64,000 nt of DNA. It comes from Nonomuraea sp. NEAU-A123. GTDB lineage: Bacteria > Actinomycetota > Actinomycetes > Streptosporangiales > Streptosporangiaceae. The notes under the pieces are model-generated. The model saw nothing but the letters and a program-made list of their open reading frames with translations, was not told the origin of the DNA and did not search any database. Positions 11,806 to 21,156 of this stretch are shown here, in pieces (the stretch's first letter is position 1; every line of letters starts with the position of its first letter). Where the stretch lies: the NCBI RefSeq assembly GCF_018603905.1, contig NZ_JAHFZZ010000004.1, forward strand, positions 1 to 64,000. Direction: 5' to 3'. The translations under genes and the position numbers were made by a program.

Positions 11806-12527
11806 TGCTTCGCACCATGTTCTGGCGGAAGACGCGCGCGGCTATCGCCGGGTTCCACCCGCTGCACCAGACCCTCATCTGGGAGCACACGCTGTCAGCC
11901 ACGATGCCCAAGACGGAGTGGGCGGCGCTGCTGGCCAGCCTCGCCCGGCATGACGCGCTCGTCCGCAGGCGCAAGTGGCGGCTGCCCGCGCGCACGGAGA
12001 GCGTGCTGGTGCCGCTGATCAGGGTGCTCTGCGAAGACGTCGGGCGCGGCATGGTCGGCATCACCGCCGACCTGCGCGGCCACGGCGTCCCCGGCAAGAC
12101 GGGGCCGCGCCAGGCCCTGCCCGCCGTACGGCCGGTGCGCCGGGCCGAGCAGTGGTGGGTGACCGATGCGTGGCTCAGCGCCCGCTCGGAGCTGCGTGAC
12201 GGCAGCGTGCTCACGCTCGCCGTCACCGACGTGGTCAGGTACCGCCACATCGTCAAGGTCAACCCGCGGGGCAAGCGCAAGAGCAAGACCAAGACGAAGG
12301 GCGTACAGCGGATCCAGACCAGCCGCTCGCTGGCCAAGGGCCAGACGCCGGTGCGGCCGGGCAGCCCACCGCCGTGGTGGATCCAGGTGAAGGTCCGTCC
12401 AGGCGGGAAGACCGTGATCAGGGCCGCCGCCAAGGTGCCGCTGCCGGCCGACCGCGACCAGCTCGGGGTGATCATGACGGCGGCGACCGAGCCGTTCAGA
12501 TGGACGCAGAGGAGGCGGGCCGCGTGA
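11805..12527 (+). CDS. Uncharacterised protein in the glycosyltransferase operon
   Basis: 240 residues (or 236 if the second ATG at 11817 is used). I do not recognise a family. The N-terminus (FHPLHQTLIWEHTLSATMPK) is followed by a helical region, a Trp-containing segment AEQWWVTDAWLSARSELRDG, and a very basic stretch NPRGKRKSKTKTKGVQR. No signal peptide or membrane helix is evident, so cytoplasmic, perhaps nucleic-acid or polyanion binding. The start overlaps the previous stop (TAATG) and its own stop overlaps the next gene (GTGA), which argues for translational coupling. Confidence 0.7.
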
Positions 12528-12868
12528 CCCCGTGCATGGTGAGCACCGGATTCTTCGTGCTCGGCCGCTGTGGCCGCGCGCCGGTGGCCGCCTGCGGCCG
12601 GTGCGGCAGGCCGATCTGCGACCGGCACGCCGGTCCCGGCGGCGTCTGTCCCGAGTGCGCGGCCGCCCAGGGGTACAGCTCCCCGTACGACCCGCTGTGG
12701 ACCAGCGGCTTCCGCCGCCACCACTACTACAGCAGCTCGACCACGTACTCGGACCCCGGCTGGTACGGCTCGTTCGACGACTACGACAGAGGCGCCTTCG
12801 ACCCCGAGGACCAGGGCGACTTCGGCGACTTCGGCGACGGCGACGACCGCGACTTCGTGGACAGCTGA
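12524..12868 (+). CDS. Small Cys-rich (zinc-ribbon-like) protein with acidic tail
   Basis: 114 residues. The first third has paired cysteines plus His (CGRAPVAACGRCGRPICDRH, then GVCPEC), a plausible B-box/ribbon zinc site. The second half is disordered: YYSSSTTYSDPGWYG followed by an acidic Asp/Gly/Phe tail. The GTG start overlaps the previous TGA by 4 bp and has AGGAGG about 9 nt upstream. Its stop overlaps the next ATG (TGATG). Its role in the glycan operon is unknown; a scaffold or regulator of the basic upstream protein is a guess. Confidence 0.7.
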   Translation: MTPCMVSTGFFVLGRCGRAPVAACGRCGRPICDRHAGPGGVCPECAAAQGYSSPYDPLWTSGFRRHHYYSSSTTYSDPGWYGSFDDYDRGAFDPEDQGDFGDFGDGDDRDFVDS

Positions 12869-13947
12869 TGCGGCTGCTGTGGCTCACCGAGCACTACCCG
12901 CCGAGCCGGGGCGGCATGGCCGAGTCCTGCGACCGGATCGTCAGGGGACTGCGCGAGGCGGGCGTGGAGATCGACGTCGCGCACCTGACCAGGCGCGACC
13001 GGCCGTGGCAGATCGGCGGCGAGCGGGGCGGGCGGCTGCTGACCGTGCCGCTGGAGGACAATCCCGAGCACGCGCTGCGCCGGTTGTGGACGACGCTGCG
13101 CGGGGAGTCGTACACGCACGTGGTGGCGTTCGGCGGCACGTACGCGATGCTCGGCGCCCCGATCCTGGCCGCGTGGCTCGGCGCCCCGCTGGTGACGCTG
13201 CTGCGTGGCAACGACTTCGACACCGGCGTGTTCTCGCTGCGCCGCAGGGGCGCTCTGCTCGACGCGTTACGCGCCTCGGCGACGGTGTGCGTGGTGGCCT
13301 CCGGGCACGCCCCGCTGGTGTCCGCGCTGGTTCCGGAGGCGCGGGTGCGGTGGGTGGCCAACGGCATCGACACGTCGAGCTGGCAGATCCTGCCCTCCGA
13401 ACGCGCGGCGGGCCTGGCCAGGCGGGCCGCCGCGGGCCGGCGCACGATCGGGCTCATCGGGCAGCTCAAGAACAAGAAAGGCGCCGGCTTCCTGCTCGAC
13501 GCACTGGCCGCCTCGGGGCACGCCGACCTGTTCCACCTGCTGCTCGTCGGGGAGTTGGAGGAGCAGTTGGCCGTGCCCGCCGGGCACACGCGGCTGCCGT
13601 TCCTCGACCGCTACGAGCTGCCCGCGCTCTACGCCGCCTGCGACCTGGTCGCGCTGCCGTCCTTCTACGACGGGCTGCCGAACGTGGCCCTGGAGGCCGC
13701 GGCGCTCGGCGTCCCGCTGCTCGCCTCCGACGCGGGCGGCCTGGCCGACCTGGTCGACGACGAGATCGGCTTCCGCTTCGCCGCCGGAGACTCGCACGAG
13801 TGCCGGGCGGCGCTCGACCGGGCCGCGCGGGCCACGGACGAGCAGCTCGCCAAGCTGGGCACCGCGGCGGCCGAGCGAGTACGCAGGGACTTCACGGTGG
13901 CCGCCGAGACAGAGGGCTACCTGCGGGTGTTCCACGACAGCGCATGA
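12868..13947 (+). CDS. GT4-family glycosyltransferase
   Basis: 359 residues. The N-domain starts with LLWLTEHYPPSRGGMAESCD, typical of GT4 enzymes that act on membrane-linked acceptors. The C-domain has TIGLIGQLKNKKGAGFLLDA and the donor-site ALPSFYDGLPNVALEAAALG with the second Glu of the EX7E motif. It is coupled to the preceding Cys-rich gene (TGATG) and to the next gene (ATGA). Confidence 0.85.
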   Translation: MRLLWLTEHYPPSRGGMAESCDRIVRGLREAGVEIDVAHLTRRDRPWQIGGERGGRLLTVPLEDNPEHALRRLWTTLRGESYTHVVAFGGTYAMLGAPILAAWLGAPLVTLLRGNDFDTGVFSLRRRGALLDALRASATVCVVASGHAPLVSALVPEARVRWVANGIDTSSWQILPSERAAGLARRAAAGRRTIGLIGQLKNKKGAGFLLDALAASGHADLFHLLLVGELEEQLAVPAGHTRLPFLDRYELPALYAACDLVALPSFYDGLPNVALEAAALGVPLLASDAGGLADLVDDEIGFRFAAGDSHECRAALDRAARATDEQLAKLGTAAAERVRRDFTVAAETEGYLRVFHDSA

Positions 13948-14720
13948 TCGTCTGCTATGCCCGGGGCGGCGGGCTCGGCCACCTCACCCGGGTCGGGGCC
14001 TACCTGCACACGGTCCATCCGGGCGCCGCGGCGACGGTACTCACCGAGTGGCCGGGCGATCCGGCCGCGCTCTCGCGGGCCGACGAGATCGTGGTGGACG
14101 CCTTCCCCGCCGGGCTCGACGGCGAGCTGGACGCGGCGGGCGTGCCGCCGGGGGCGCGGGTCGTGCACCTGGCCAGGCTGCTGCGCTGGGACGCCTACCG
14201 GCCGCTGATCCCGGACCGGCCGCTCCGCTTCGCCCATACGTGGCTGGCCGAGCCGGTCAGCGGGCCACACCTGGCGTACCTGCGCTCGGTCTCGGATCGG
14301 ATCGACCCCCTGTCGCTCCGGGACCCGCCGGGCCCGTCTGCGACGGCTCCTGAGGACCTGCCGGGCCCATTGCCCGCGGCGGTTCCCGGGGACTGGCTGA
14401 TCGTGCACTCCGGGCCGCCCGAAGAGGTCCTGGAGCTGGTGGCGTACGCGCGGGAGAGCGCCGCCCTGGAAGGGCTCAGCCCGCGTCTCGTGCTCGTCTC
14501 GCCCGCCGCGCCGCCCGGCCTGCCGGCCGAGGTCGCGCATCTCGCCGTCTGCCCGGCCTGGCCGCTGTTCGACATGGCCGGCCGCATCGTGTCCGCCGCC
14601 GGTTTCAACGTGGTCCGGCAGGCCGCACCGTACCGGCACAAGCACCGGATGGTCCCGTTCCCCCGCCGCTTCGACGACCAGTTCACCCGCGCGGCGAGAG
14701 CACGACGGGAAACGACGTGA
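13944..14720 (+). CDS. MurG/GT28-like glycosyltransferase-fold protein
   Basis: 258 residues beginning IVCYARGGGLGHLTRVGAYL, the glycine-rich N-terminal motif of GT28/MurG-like GT-B proteins. The late segment MAGRIVSAAGFNVVRQAAPYRHKH corresponds to the donor-binding region, though at 258 residues it is short for a complete two-domain enzyme. It ends the five-gene operon, and its last 38 bp overlap the 3' end of the convergent P450 gene. Confidence 0.65.
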   Translation: MIVCYARGGGLGHLTRVGAYLHTVHPGAAATVLTEWPGDPAALSRADEIVVDAFPAGLDGELDAAGVPPGARVVHLARLLRWDAYRPLIPDRPLRFAHTWLAEPVSGPHLAYLRSVSDRIDPLSLRDPPGPSATAPEDLPGPLPAAVPGDWLIVHSGPPEEVLELVAYARESAALEGLSPRLVLVSPAAPPGLPAEVAHLAVCPAWPLFDMAGRIVSAAGFNVVRQAAPYRHKHRMVPFPRRFDDQFTRAARARRETT

Positions 14721-15840
14721 CGCCGCGGACGAACGCGTTGGGCAGGATGCGCGGACCGGCGTCGTCGGCCCAGGCGGCCGAGCCCACCCGGTCGATCCAC
14801 TCCTCGAAGAAGATCCGCAACTCCAGCCGGGCCAGCGCCGCGCCCAGGCAGAAGTGGGTGCCCAGGCCGAACGCGATGTGCCCGCCCGGCTTCCGCGTCA
14901 CGTCGAAGACGTCCGGGCGGTCGAACACCGCCTCGTCCCGGTTCGCCGAGCCGTACATGAGCAGGACCTGCTGGCCGCGGCCGATGTGCTGTCCGTGCAG
15001 GTCGGTGTCGCGGGTGGCCGAGCGGCACATGTTGAGGACCGGCGTGGTCCAGCGGATGAACTCCTCGACCGCGTTCTCGATCCGGCCCGGGTCCTCGCGC
15101 AACAGCCGCCATTGGTCCGGGTGGCGGATCAGCGCGTCGATCGCGGTCGCGATGACCGTGCGGGTGGTCTCCGCGCCGCCGTCGAGCAGCAGCAGCGCCT
15201 CGTTCGCCAGGTGGTCGTCGTCGTAGGCGGCCCGGCCGGACCAGAGGGTCACCAGGTCGTCGGCCGGGCACGCGCGGCGCTCCGCGGCCAGGGCCAGCAC
15301 GGCCTCGCCGAACTCACCCGCGGCGACCGCGGCCTCATGGGTGACGTAACGCAGGCCGCCGCCCGCCACGATCGTGGTCTCCGACCAGTGCTTGAGCCGC
15401 GGCCAGTCCGCGTCGGGGAAGCCGAGCAGCCAGCCGATCATGCGGGCGGGCAGCGGCGCGGCCAGGGCGGGCACCGCGTCCACGGTGCCGGCCTCCAGGG
15501 CCTGGTCGATCAGCTCGGTGACGACCTCGCGGACGCGGCCGGCGTAGCGCTCGTGGACGTGGCGTGGGGTGAAGCGGCGGTAGACGAGGCGGCGGTGCTC
15601 GGCGTGCTCGGGGTCGTCCATGCCGATCATCGACGGGTCGGACGGTAATTGGGGGCGGTAGCCGCCGGTGCTGGTCCACAGCCCGGGATCGCGCTCGATG
15701 GCCGAGATGTCGGCGTGGCGGGAGATGCCCCACAGCCCGTTCGCGGCGTCGTGGTGGACGGGGGAGTGGGCGCGCAGCCAGGCATAGACGGGTGCGGGGT
15801 CGCCCGCGTACAGGGCTCCGTCGAGCAGGTCGGGGTTCAT
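14683..15840 (-). CDS. Cytochrome P450
   Basis: 385 residues. The I-helix oxygen-binding region is LLLDGGAETTRTVIATA (the usual AG is DGGAETT). The K-helix ExxR motif is in EEFIRW, and the heme loop FGLGTHFCLGAALARLEL carries the Cys ligand. It is soluble and needs ferredoxin partners coded elsewhere. The ATG at 15840 follows GAGGAG. It lies 22 bp after the CoA-transferase-family gene in the same direction, suggesting a joint role in breaking down a branched or cyclic acyl compound. Confidence 0.92.
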   Translation of the reverse strand: MNPDLLDGALYAGDPAPVYAWLRAHSPVHHDAANGLWGISRHADISAIERDPGLWTSTGGYRPQLPSDPSMIGMDDPEHAEHRRLVYRRFTPRHVHERYAGRVREVVTELIDQALEAGTVDAVPALAAPLPARMIGWLLGFPDADWPRLKHWSETTIVAGGGLRYVTHEAAVAAGEFGEAVLALAAERRACPADDLVTLWSGRAAYDDDHLANEALLLLDGGAETTRTVIATAIDALIRHPDQWRLLREDPGRIENAVEEFIRWTTPVLNMCRSATRDTDLHGQHIGRGQQVLLMYGSANRDEAVFDRPDVFDVTRKPGGHIAFGLGTHFCLGAALARLELRIFFEEWIDRVGSAAWADDAGPRILPNAFVRGVTSFPVVLSPRG

Positions 15841-15862
15841 CTCAGCTCCTCGGGGGTTCAGG

Positions 15863-16984
15863 TCAGGCGAGCACTCCCTGGGAGCGCAGCTTCTCCGCCG
15901 CCTCGGCGCTCAGACCCCAGGCGGACAGATCGGCGAGCCGGGTGGCGGGCGAGAGGTCCTGGCCCGGCACGCCGAGCAGGCGCGGGGCGGGGACCGGCTG
16001 GCTGAGCCCGCCGACGTCGGCGAAGGCGCCCCTGGCCACGTTGTGCGGATGCCGTACCGCCTCCGCCATGGACAGGACCGGCGACACGCACGCGTCGGAG
16101 CCCTCGAACACCGCCTCCCACTCCGCCCGCGTCCGCGACCTGAACTCCTCGGCCAGACGGGCCCTGAGCGCGGGCCACTGCTTCCGGTCGCCGCGGTCCG
16201 GCAGGTCCGACAGCCCCATCCGCGTCACCATCGCCTCCCAGAACTGCGGCTCCAGCGAGCCGACCGCCAGGAACTCCCCGTCGGCCGTCTCATAGGTGTC
16301 GTACTGGGGCGCGCCCGTGTCCAGCAGGTTCGTGCCGCGCGCGCCCCAGTAGCCGCTCTGCACGCCGTGGTAGAACATCGCGAACAGGATCGAGGCGCCG
16401 TCGACCATGGCCGCGTCGATCACCCGGCCCTTGCCGGTGCGTTCCCGCTCGAACAGGGCGAGCAGGACGCCGTACGCGAGCATGAGACCGCCGCCGGCGA
16501 AGTCGCCCAGGATGTTGATCGGCGGCGTCGGCTTGCCGCCCTCGCGGCCGAGCATCGACAGGATGCCGGAGATCGCGATGTAGTCGATGTCGTGGCCCGC
16601 GGTGGTGGCGAGCGGGCCGTCCTGTCCCCAGCCGGTCATCCGGCCGTAGATCAGCCGTTCGTTCACCGCGTGGAGGTCGTCGGGGCCGATGCCGAGCCGT
16701 TCGGCCACACCGGGCCGGAACACCTCGATCACCACGTCGGCGTGTCCGGCCAGCTCCTTGAACGCGGCGACGCCCTCGGGCGACTTCAGGTCCAGGCCGA
16801 TGGTGTGCTTGCCGCGGTCCATGACGTCCTTGCGCGGCTCGTCGGACACGGCGGCCACGCGATCGACGCGCAGCACGTCAGCGCCGTGGTCGGCGAGCAT
16901 CATCCCGGCGAACGGCCCCGGCGCGAGCCCCGCGAGCTCCAGCACCCGGACCCCGGAGAGCGGGCCCTGACGGCCTTCAGACAT
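15863..16984 (-). CDS. CaiB/BaiF family: alpha-methylacyl-CoA racemase-like
   Basis: 373 residues. The family-type opening is SGVRVLELAGLAPGPFAGMMLADHGADVLRVDR. GHDIDYIAISGILS and INILGDFAGGG match the His and Asp used by alpha-methylacyl-CoA racemases, rather than the CoA-ester Asp of true class III CoA-transferases. It would invert the 2-methyl centre of acyl-CoAs before beta-oxidation. The frame allows ATG at 16990, but TAGGAG sits correctly (6 nt) before the ATG at 16984. It is co-directional with the P450 at 14683-15840, with 22 bp between them. Confidence 0.85.
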   Translation of the reverse strand: MSEGRQGPLSGVRVLELAGLAPGPFAGMMLADHGADVLRVDRVAAVSDEPRKDVMDRGKHTIGLDLKSPEGVAAFKELAGHADVVIEVFRPGVAERLGIGPDDLHAVNERLIYGRMTGWGQDGPLATTAGHDIDYIAISGILSMLGREGGKPTPPINILGDFAGGGLMLAYGVLLALFERERTGKGRVIDAAMVDGASILFAMFYHGVQSGYWGARGTNLLDTGAPQYDTYETADGEFLAVGSLEPQFWEAMVTRMGLSDLPDRGDRKQWPALRARLAEEFRSRTRAEWEAVFEGSDACVSPVLSMAEAVRHPHNVARGAFADVGGLSQPVPAPRLLGVPGQDLSPATRLADLSAWGLSAEAAEKLRSQGVLA

Positions 16985-17124
16985 CGGCATCTCCTACGAC
17001 TCGGCTGGCCCCAGTAGAACAACATTCGGTGACCTGTGGCAAGACGCCTTCCCGACCTTCAGGCAGACATACGCGAGGTATGGGAAACTTGCCGACTGTT
17101 CGGGTGGGTCTATAGGGGTTGGAC

Positions 17125-18666
17125 ATGGTTTCGGATAGCAACCGGCTGGTCGCCAAGCGCTACCAGTTACTGCGCGAACTGGGGCGCGGCGGTATGGGCG
17201 TGGTCTGGGAGGGCCGCGACACACTGCTCAACCGGCAGATCGCCGTGAAGGAAGTGCTCCTCCCCGCGGGTCTGCCTCGGGCGGACCAGGAACGGCAGTT
17301 GCTCCGCACCGCCCGCGAGGCGCGCATGGCGGCGCGGCTGAACCACCCGTCGGTCGTCGCGATCTACGACGTGGTCGAGGAGGACGGCCGGCCGTGGATC
17401 ATCATGGAGCTGGTGCGGTACCCGTCCGTGGAGGAGGTCGTTGCCACGTCCGGAGCCCTTCCGGTGCGGCAGGCGGCCGACGTGGGCCGGCAGGTCCTGT
17501 CGGCGCTGCGGGCCGCGCACGAGGTGGGGATCCTGCACCGCGACGTCAAGCCGAGCAACATCCTGCTCACCGACGACGGCCGGGCCGTGCTCACCGACTT
17601 CGGCATCGCCACCGCCGAGGGCGACGCGTCGCTCACCCAGACCGGGATGGTGACCGGCTCGCCGAGCTTCCTGGCTCCCGAGCGGGTACGCGCGGCCGAG
17701 TCCGGGCCCGCCTCCGACCTGTGGTCGCTCGGCGCCACGCTCTACGCCACGCTGGTCGGCCGGTCGCCGTTCGAGCGCGGCGATCCCATGGCCACGCTGA
17801 ACGCGCTGCTGAGCGACGAGCCGGACTACCGCCGGATCCCGCCGATCATGCACCCGGCCCTGCAAGGGCTGCTGCGCAAGGAGCCGCACGAACGGGTCAA
17901 CGCCGAGCAGGCCGACGCGCTGCTGGCCGCCGTCGTCGCCGCCAAGCAGCCGAACAACGACCGGGTCGTGGTCGAGCCGAAACAGCGCCGCGGCGGTCGT
18001 ACCCTCGTCGCGGCAGCCGCGGCGGCGGCGCTGGTGGTCGCGGGCGGCGGGTTCGCCTTCTTCAAGCTCAGCGGGGCGGCCGAAGGGGCGCCGGTCGTCA
18101 CGCAGAGCCCGGTGGCGGCGGTCAGCGCCGCGCCGAGCACGGAGCCGCCCAGCGCCGAGAGCAGCGCGACGCCCACTCCCACCCCGACGCCCACCCGCAC
18201 CAGGGTCGTGGCGACGGTACGGGCCTGGACGTCGCCCGACGGCTGGTCGATCATGCGGCCCGTCGGCTGGAAGGGCGCGCGCAAAGAGGCGTACACCGAG
18301 TGGACCCGCCGGGACCGGGCCGCGCACCTGGGCGTCGAGGCCGTCTACGTCAACCTCGACCCGAACCAGCTCGTCCGCGACTCGCAGGAGACCTTCAAGC
18401 AGAACGCCACGGACCTGCAGATCCTGCGCCGCAGGGCCGTCACGCACCAGGGGACCAGGGCCGTGGAATGGGAGTTCACCTACACGGCGGGGGCGACCGG
18501 CGACGCGCCGTGGAGCACGCAGGGCACGAAGTATCACGAGATGCAGCGGGCGGTGGCGATCGGCGACACCGCCTACATCGTGTCGTGGACGGCCACCGAG
18601 GCCCAGTGGAAACGAGACCAGGGGTTGATGCGGCAGGTGATCGCCAGCTTTACGGTGGCCGCATGA
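17125..18666 (+). CDS. Membrane Ser/Thr protein kinase with extracellular domain
   Basis: 513 residues. The Hanks-type kinase domain covers about 13-275: GRGGMGVVWEG loop, AVKEV lysine, catalytic HRDVKPSNIL, DFG in LTDFGIATAEG, and SPSFLAPERV. A single membrane helix is at about 292-313. A Ser/Thr/Pro-rich linker and a C-terminal outer domain of about 140 residues (WTSPDGWSIMRPVGWKGAR, then FKQNATDLQILRRR) follow. No PASTA repeats are present; the outer domain is not one I can name. AGGGG lies 7 nt before the ATG at 17125; an earlier TTG is less likely. Confidence 0.9.
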   Translation: MVSDSNRLVAKRYQLLRELGRGGMGVVWEGRDTLLNRQIAVKEVLLPAGLPRADQERQLLRTAREARMAARLNHPSVVAIYDVVEEDGRPWIIMELVRYPSVEEVVATSGALPVRQAADVGRQVLSALRAAHEVGILHRDVKPSNILLTDDGRAVLTDFGIATAEGDASLTQTGMVTGSPSFLAPERVRAAESGPASDLWSLGATLYATLVGRSPFERGDPMATLNALLSDEPDYRRIPPIMHPALQGLLRKEPHERVNAEQADALLAAVVAAKQPNNDRVVVEPKQRRGGRTLVAAAAAAALVVAGGGFAFFKLSGAAEGAPVVTQSPVAAVSAAPSTEPPSAESSATPTPTPTPTRTRVVATVRAWTSPDGWSIMRPVGWKGARKEAYTEWTRRDRAAHLGVEAVYVNLDPNQLVRDSQETFKQNATDLQILRRRAVTHQGTRAVEWEFTYTAGATGDAPWSTQGTKYHEMQRAVAIGDTAYIVSWTATEAQWKRDQGLMRQVIASFTVAA

Positions 18667-18688
18667 GTTCGATTTCGCCGGTGATCGC

Positions 18689-19672
18689 ATGACGCCCTGG
18701 GACCTCCTCGCACTGCCGCCGCTCCCCGAGGAGCCGCTGCGGCGGCTGCTCGCGCCGCTCGGCGACCGGGTGGCCGTGCGGGTGCCGCCGGCCCGTGACC
18801 GCGCCGCGCTCCTCGCCTCGCTGGCCGAGGCGGAGATCGTGCTCGGCGACTGGACGGCGCGGTTGGCGCTCGACGCGGAGGCGGTGGCCGCCGCGCCCCG
18901 GCTGGCCTTCGTCCAGCAGCCCTCGGTCGGCGTCGACGGCCACGACCTGACCGCCCTGGCCGCCGCGGGCGTGCCGCTGGCCAACACGGCGGGCGTCAGC
19001 GCCGTCGCGGTGTCCGAGTGGTGCCTGGCCGCCGCCCTGTCCCTGTCACGCAAGCTCGCCGAAGCCGACGCCGCCGTCCGCGCGGGCCACTGGCCGCAGC
19101 AGAGCCTCCAGCCCCGCGAACTGCACGGCCGGCAGGTCGGCATCGTGGGCTTCGGCCCGATCGGCGCGGCCTGCGCGCGGCTGTTCCGGGCGTTCGGCTG
19201 CCAGGTGTCCTACTGGACCCGCACACCCCGTGAGGAGCCCGGCTACCAGGAGCTGGAGCCGCTGCTGTCCACCTCCGACGTGGTCGTCGTGGTGATCGCG
19301 CTGTCCGACGAGACCCGCGGCCTCATCGACCCTCGGCGGCTGAAGGAGGGCGCGTTACTGGTCAACGCGGCCCGAGGCGGGGTCGTCGACCAGGCGGCGC
19401 TGACCGATGCGCTCACCGGCGGGCATCTCGGCGGCGTCGCGCTCGACGTGTTCGACGTCGAGCCGCTGCCCGACGGCGACCCGCTGCGCGAGCTCGACGG
19501 GGTGCTGCTGTCGCCACACGTCGCCGGGGTGACGCCGGAGTCCACAGGACGCCTGCTCACGTCCACTATGGCGAACCTCACGGCGGCGCTGGACGGTCGC
19601 GCGGTGGCAAACGTGATAAATGGTATATCTCCGGTCATCCGCCGGAAGTTTAATGGTTCGTCCACCGCGTAG
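18689..19672 (+). CDS. D-isomer-specific 2-hydroxyacid dehydrogenase
   Basis: 327 residues. The NAD-binding domain at about 140-270 has VGIVGFGPIGAACARLFRAF. Substrate-binding and catalytic residues appear in order: Arg in NAARGG, Glu in DVFDVEPLP and His in LSPHVAG. Length and order fit the family. It interconverts a 2-hydroxy acid and a 2-keto acid with NAD(P)H. It starts 22 bp after the kinase stop, with no good ribosome site, so it may depend on read-through from the kinase gene. Confidence 0.88.
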   Translation: MTPWDLLALPPLPEEPLRRLLAPLGDRVAVRVPPARDRAALLASLAEAEIVLGDWTARLALDAEAVAAAPRLAFVQQPSVGVDGHDLTALAAAGVPLANTAGVSAVAVSEWCLAAALSLSRKLAEADAAVRAGHWPQQSLQPRELHGRQVGIVGFGPIGAACARLFRAFGCQVSYWTRTPREEPGYQELEPLLSTSDVVVVVIALSDETRGLIDPRRLKEGALLVNAARGGVVDQAALTDALTGGHLGGVALDVFDVEPLPDGDPLRELDGVLLSPHVAGVTPESTGRLLTSTMANLTAALDGRAVANVINGISPVIRRKFNGSSTA

Positions 19673-19790
19673 GCATACGACCTGGCACGATAAACAGTTT
19701 TCGAGTCTTTAACGACCCCGGTCTGGTCGATGTCAGTCCAGGGAGATACCTTCTTCAGGACGATCTCTACCGGCTCAAGGGGGTGCTTCA

Positions 19791-21152
19791 GTGGCGACGT
19801 CGATGTCGACACACCAACGGGCAGTAGAGCACATCAGGCAGTCGTACGCGGAGCTCCCGGGGGACGCTTCGCCCCGACTGTCCAAGGCCACGTCCAACCT
19901 CTTCAGATTCCGCGACTCGGGCAAGACCGCCAAGCTCTCCGCCAGGGAGCTCGACGAGGTCATCAGTGTCGACCCGGTGACGATGACGGCCGAGGTCCAG
20001 GGCATGACGACCTACGAGCACCTGGTCGATGCCACGCTGCCGCACGGGCTCATGCCGTACGTGGTGCCCCAGCTCAAGACGATCACGCTGGGCGGCGCGG
20101 TGACGGGGCTCGGGATCGAGTCGACCAGCTTCAGAGACGGCCTGCCGCACGAGTCGGTCGAGGAGCTCGAGATCCTCACCGGCGACGGCCGCGTCGTCAT
20201 CGCCCGCGACGACAACGAGCACCGCGAGCTGTTCCGGGCCTTCCCCAACTCCTACGGCACGCTCGGCTACGCCCTGCGCATCAGGATCAAGCTCAGGAAG
20301 GTCGAGCCGTACGTCAAGCTGACGCACGTCAAGTTCACCGACGCCGACAAGTGCATGCTGGCTCTGCAGGAGATCTGCGAGAGCATGGAGCTCGACGGGG
20401 AGCCGGTCGACTTCGTCGACGGCGTCTTCTTCGAGCCGGGGGAGCTCTACATCACGGTCGGCCGCTTCGCCGAGCGCGCCCCCTACACCTCCGACTACAC
20501 CGGCATGCGCATCTACTACCAGTCGATCAGGCAGCGCAACCGTGACTGGCTGACGATCCGCGACTACCTCTGGCGCTGGGACACCGACTGGTTCTGGTGC
20601 TCGCGCGCCTTCGGCGTCCAGCAGTCGGTGGTCCGCTCGCTGATGCCGCGCCGCTGGATGCGTTCCGACGTCTACCGGCGGCTGGTCGCGCTCGACCGGA
20701 AATACGGCGTGGTCGCGCGCGTCGACCGATGGCGCGGGCAGCCCGTCCAGGAATCGGTCATCCAGGACGTCGAGATCCCGGTCGAGCGGGGCGCGGAGTT
20801 CCTGGAGTTCTTCCACGACAAGGTCGGCATGACGCCGGTGTGGATGTGCCCGCTGCGGGCCTCGTCCCGCTGGCCGATCTACCCGATGGAGCCCGGCAAG
20901 CTGTACGTCAACTTCGGCTTCTGGGGAATGGTGCCGCTGCCTCGGGGGCAGTTCGACGGCTACTACAACCGTCTCATCGAAAACTCGGTGCACGAACTCG
21001 ACGGGCACAAGTCGCTTTACTCGACCTCTTTCTACGCCCGTGAGCAGTTCTGGCAGCTGTACAACGGCGATGCTTACTGGCCGGTCAAGCAGGAATACGA
21101 CCCGAACGGCCGAATGCTTGACCTGTACGACAAGTGTGTACGGGGAAGGTGA
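19791..21152 (+). CDS. FAD-binding oxidoreductase for 10-methyl fatty acids (BfaA/TmsA type)
   Basis: 453 residues with an N-terminal FAD_binding_4 fold (VQGMTTYEHLVDATLPHGLM, TLGGAVTGLGIESTSFRDGL) and a DHCR24-like C-terminal half. The directly following gene is a cyclopropane-synthase-like methyltransferase. In mycobacteria this pair (Rv0449c/Rv0447c homologues, called bfaA/bfaB or tmsA/tmsB) turns oleate into 10-methylstearate, where this enzyme reduces the methylene intermediate. 10-methyl acids are marker lipids of Streptosporangiaceae and relatives. The GTG start has a purine-rich AAGGGGG about 7 nt upstream. Confidence 0.85.
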   Translation: MATSMSTHQRAVEHIRQSYAELPGDASPRLSKATSNLFRFRDSGKTAKLSARELDEVISVDPVTMTAEVQGMTTYEHLVDATLPHGLMPYVVPQLKTITLGGAVTGLGIESTSFRDGLPHESVEELEILTGDGRVVIARDDNEHRELFRAFPNSYGTLGYALRIRIKLRKVEPYVKLTHVKFTDADKCMLALQEICESMELDGEPVDFVDGVFFEPGELYITVGRFAERAPYTSDYTGMRIYYQSIRQRNRDWLTIRDYLWRWDTDWFWCSRAFGVQQSVVRSLMPRRWMRSDVYRRLVALDRKYGVVARVDRWRGQPVQESVIQDVEIPVERGAEFLEFFHDKVGMTPVWMCPLRASSRWPIYPMEPGKLYVNFGFWGMVPLPRGQFDGYYNRLIENSVHELDGHKSLYSTSFYAREQFWQLYNGDAYWPVKQEYDPNGRMLDLYDKCVRGR

Positions 21153-21156
21153 GCAG

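Noticed and set aside
17089..17118. Promoter TTGCCG-16-TATAGG before the Ser/Thr kinase
   Set aside because: The -10 box overlaps the ribosome site, so transcription would start inside it; not reported as a feature.
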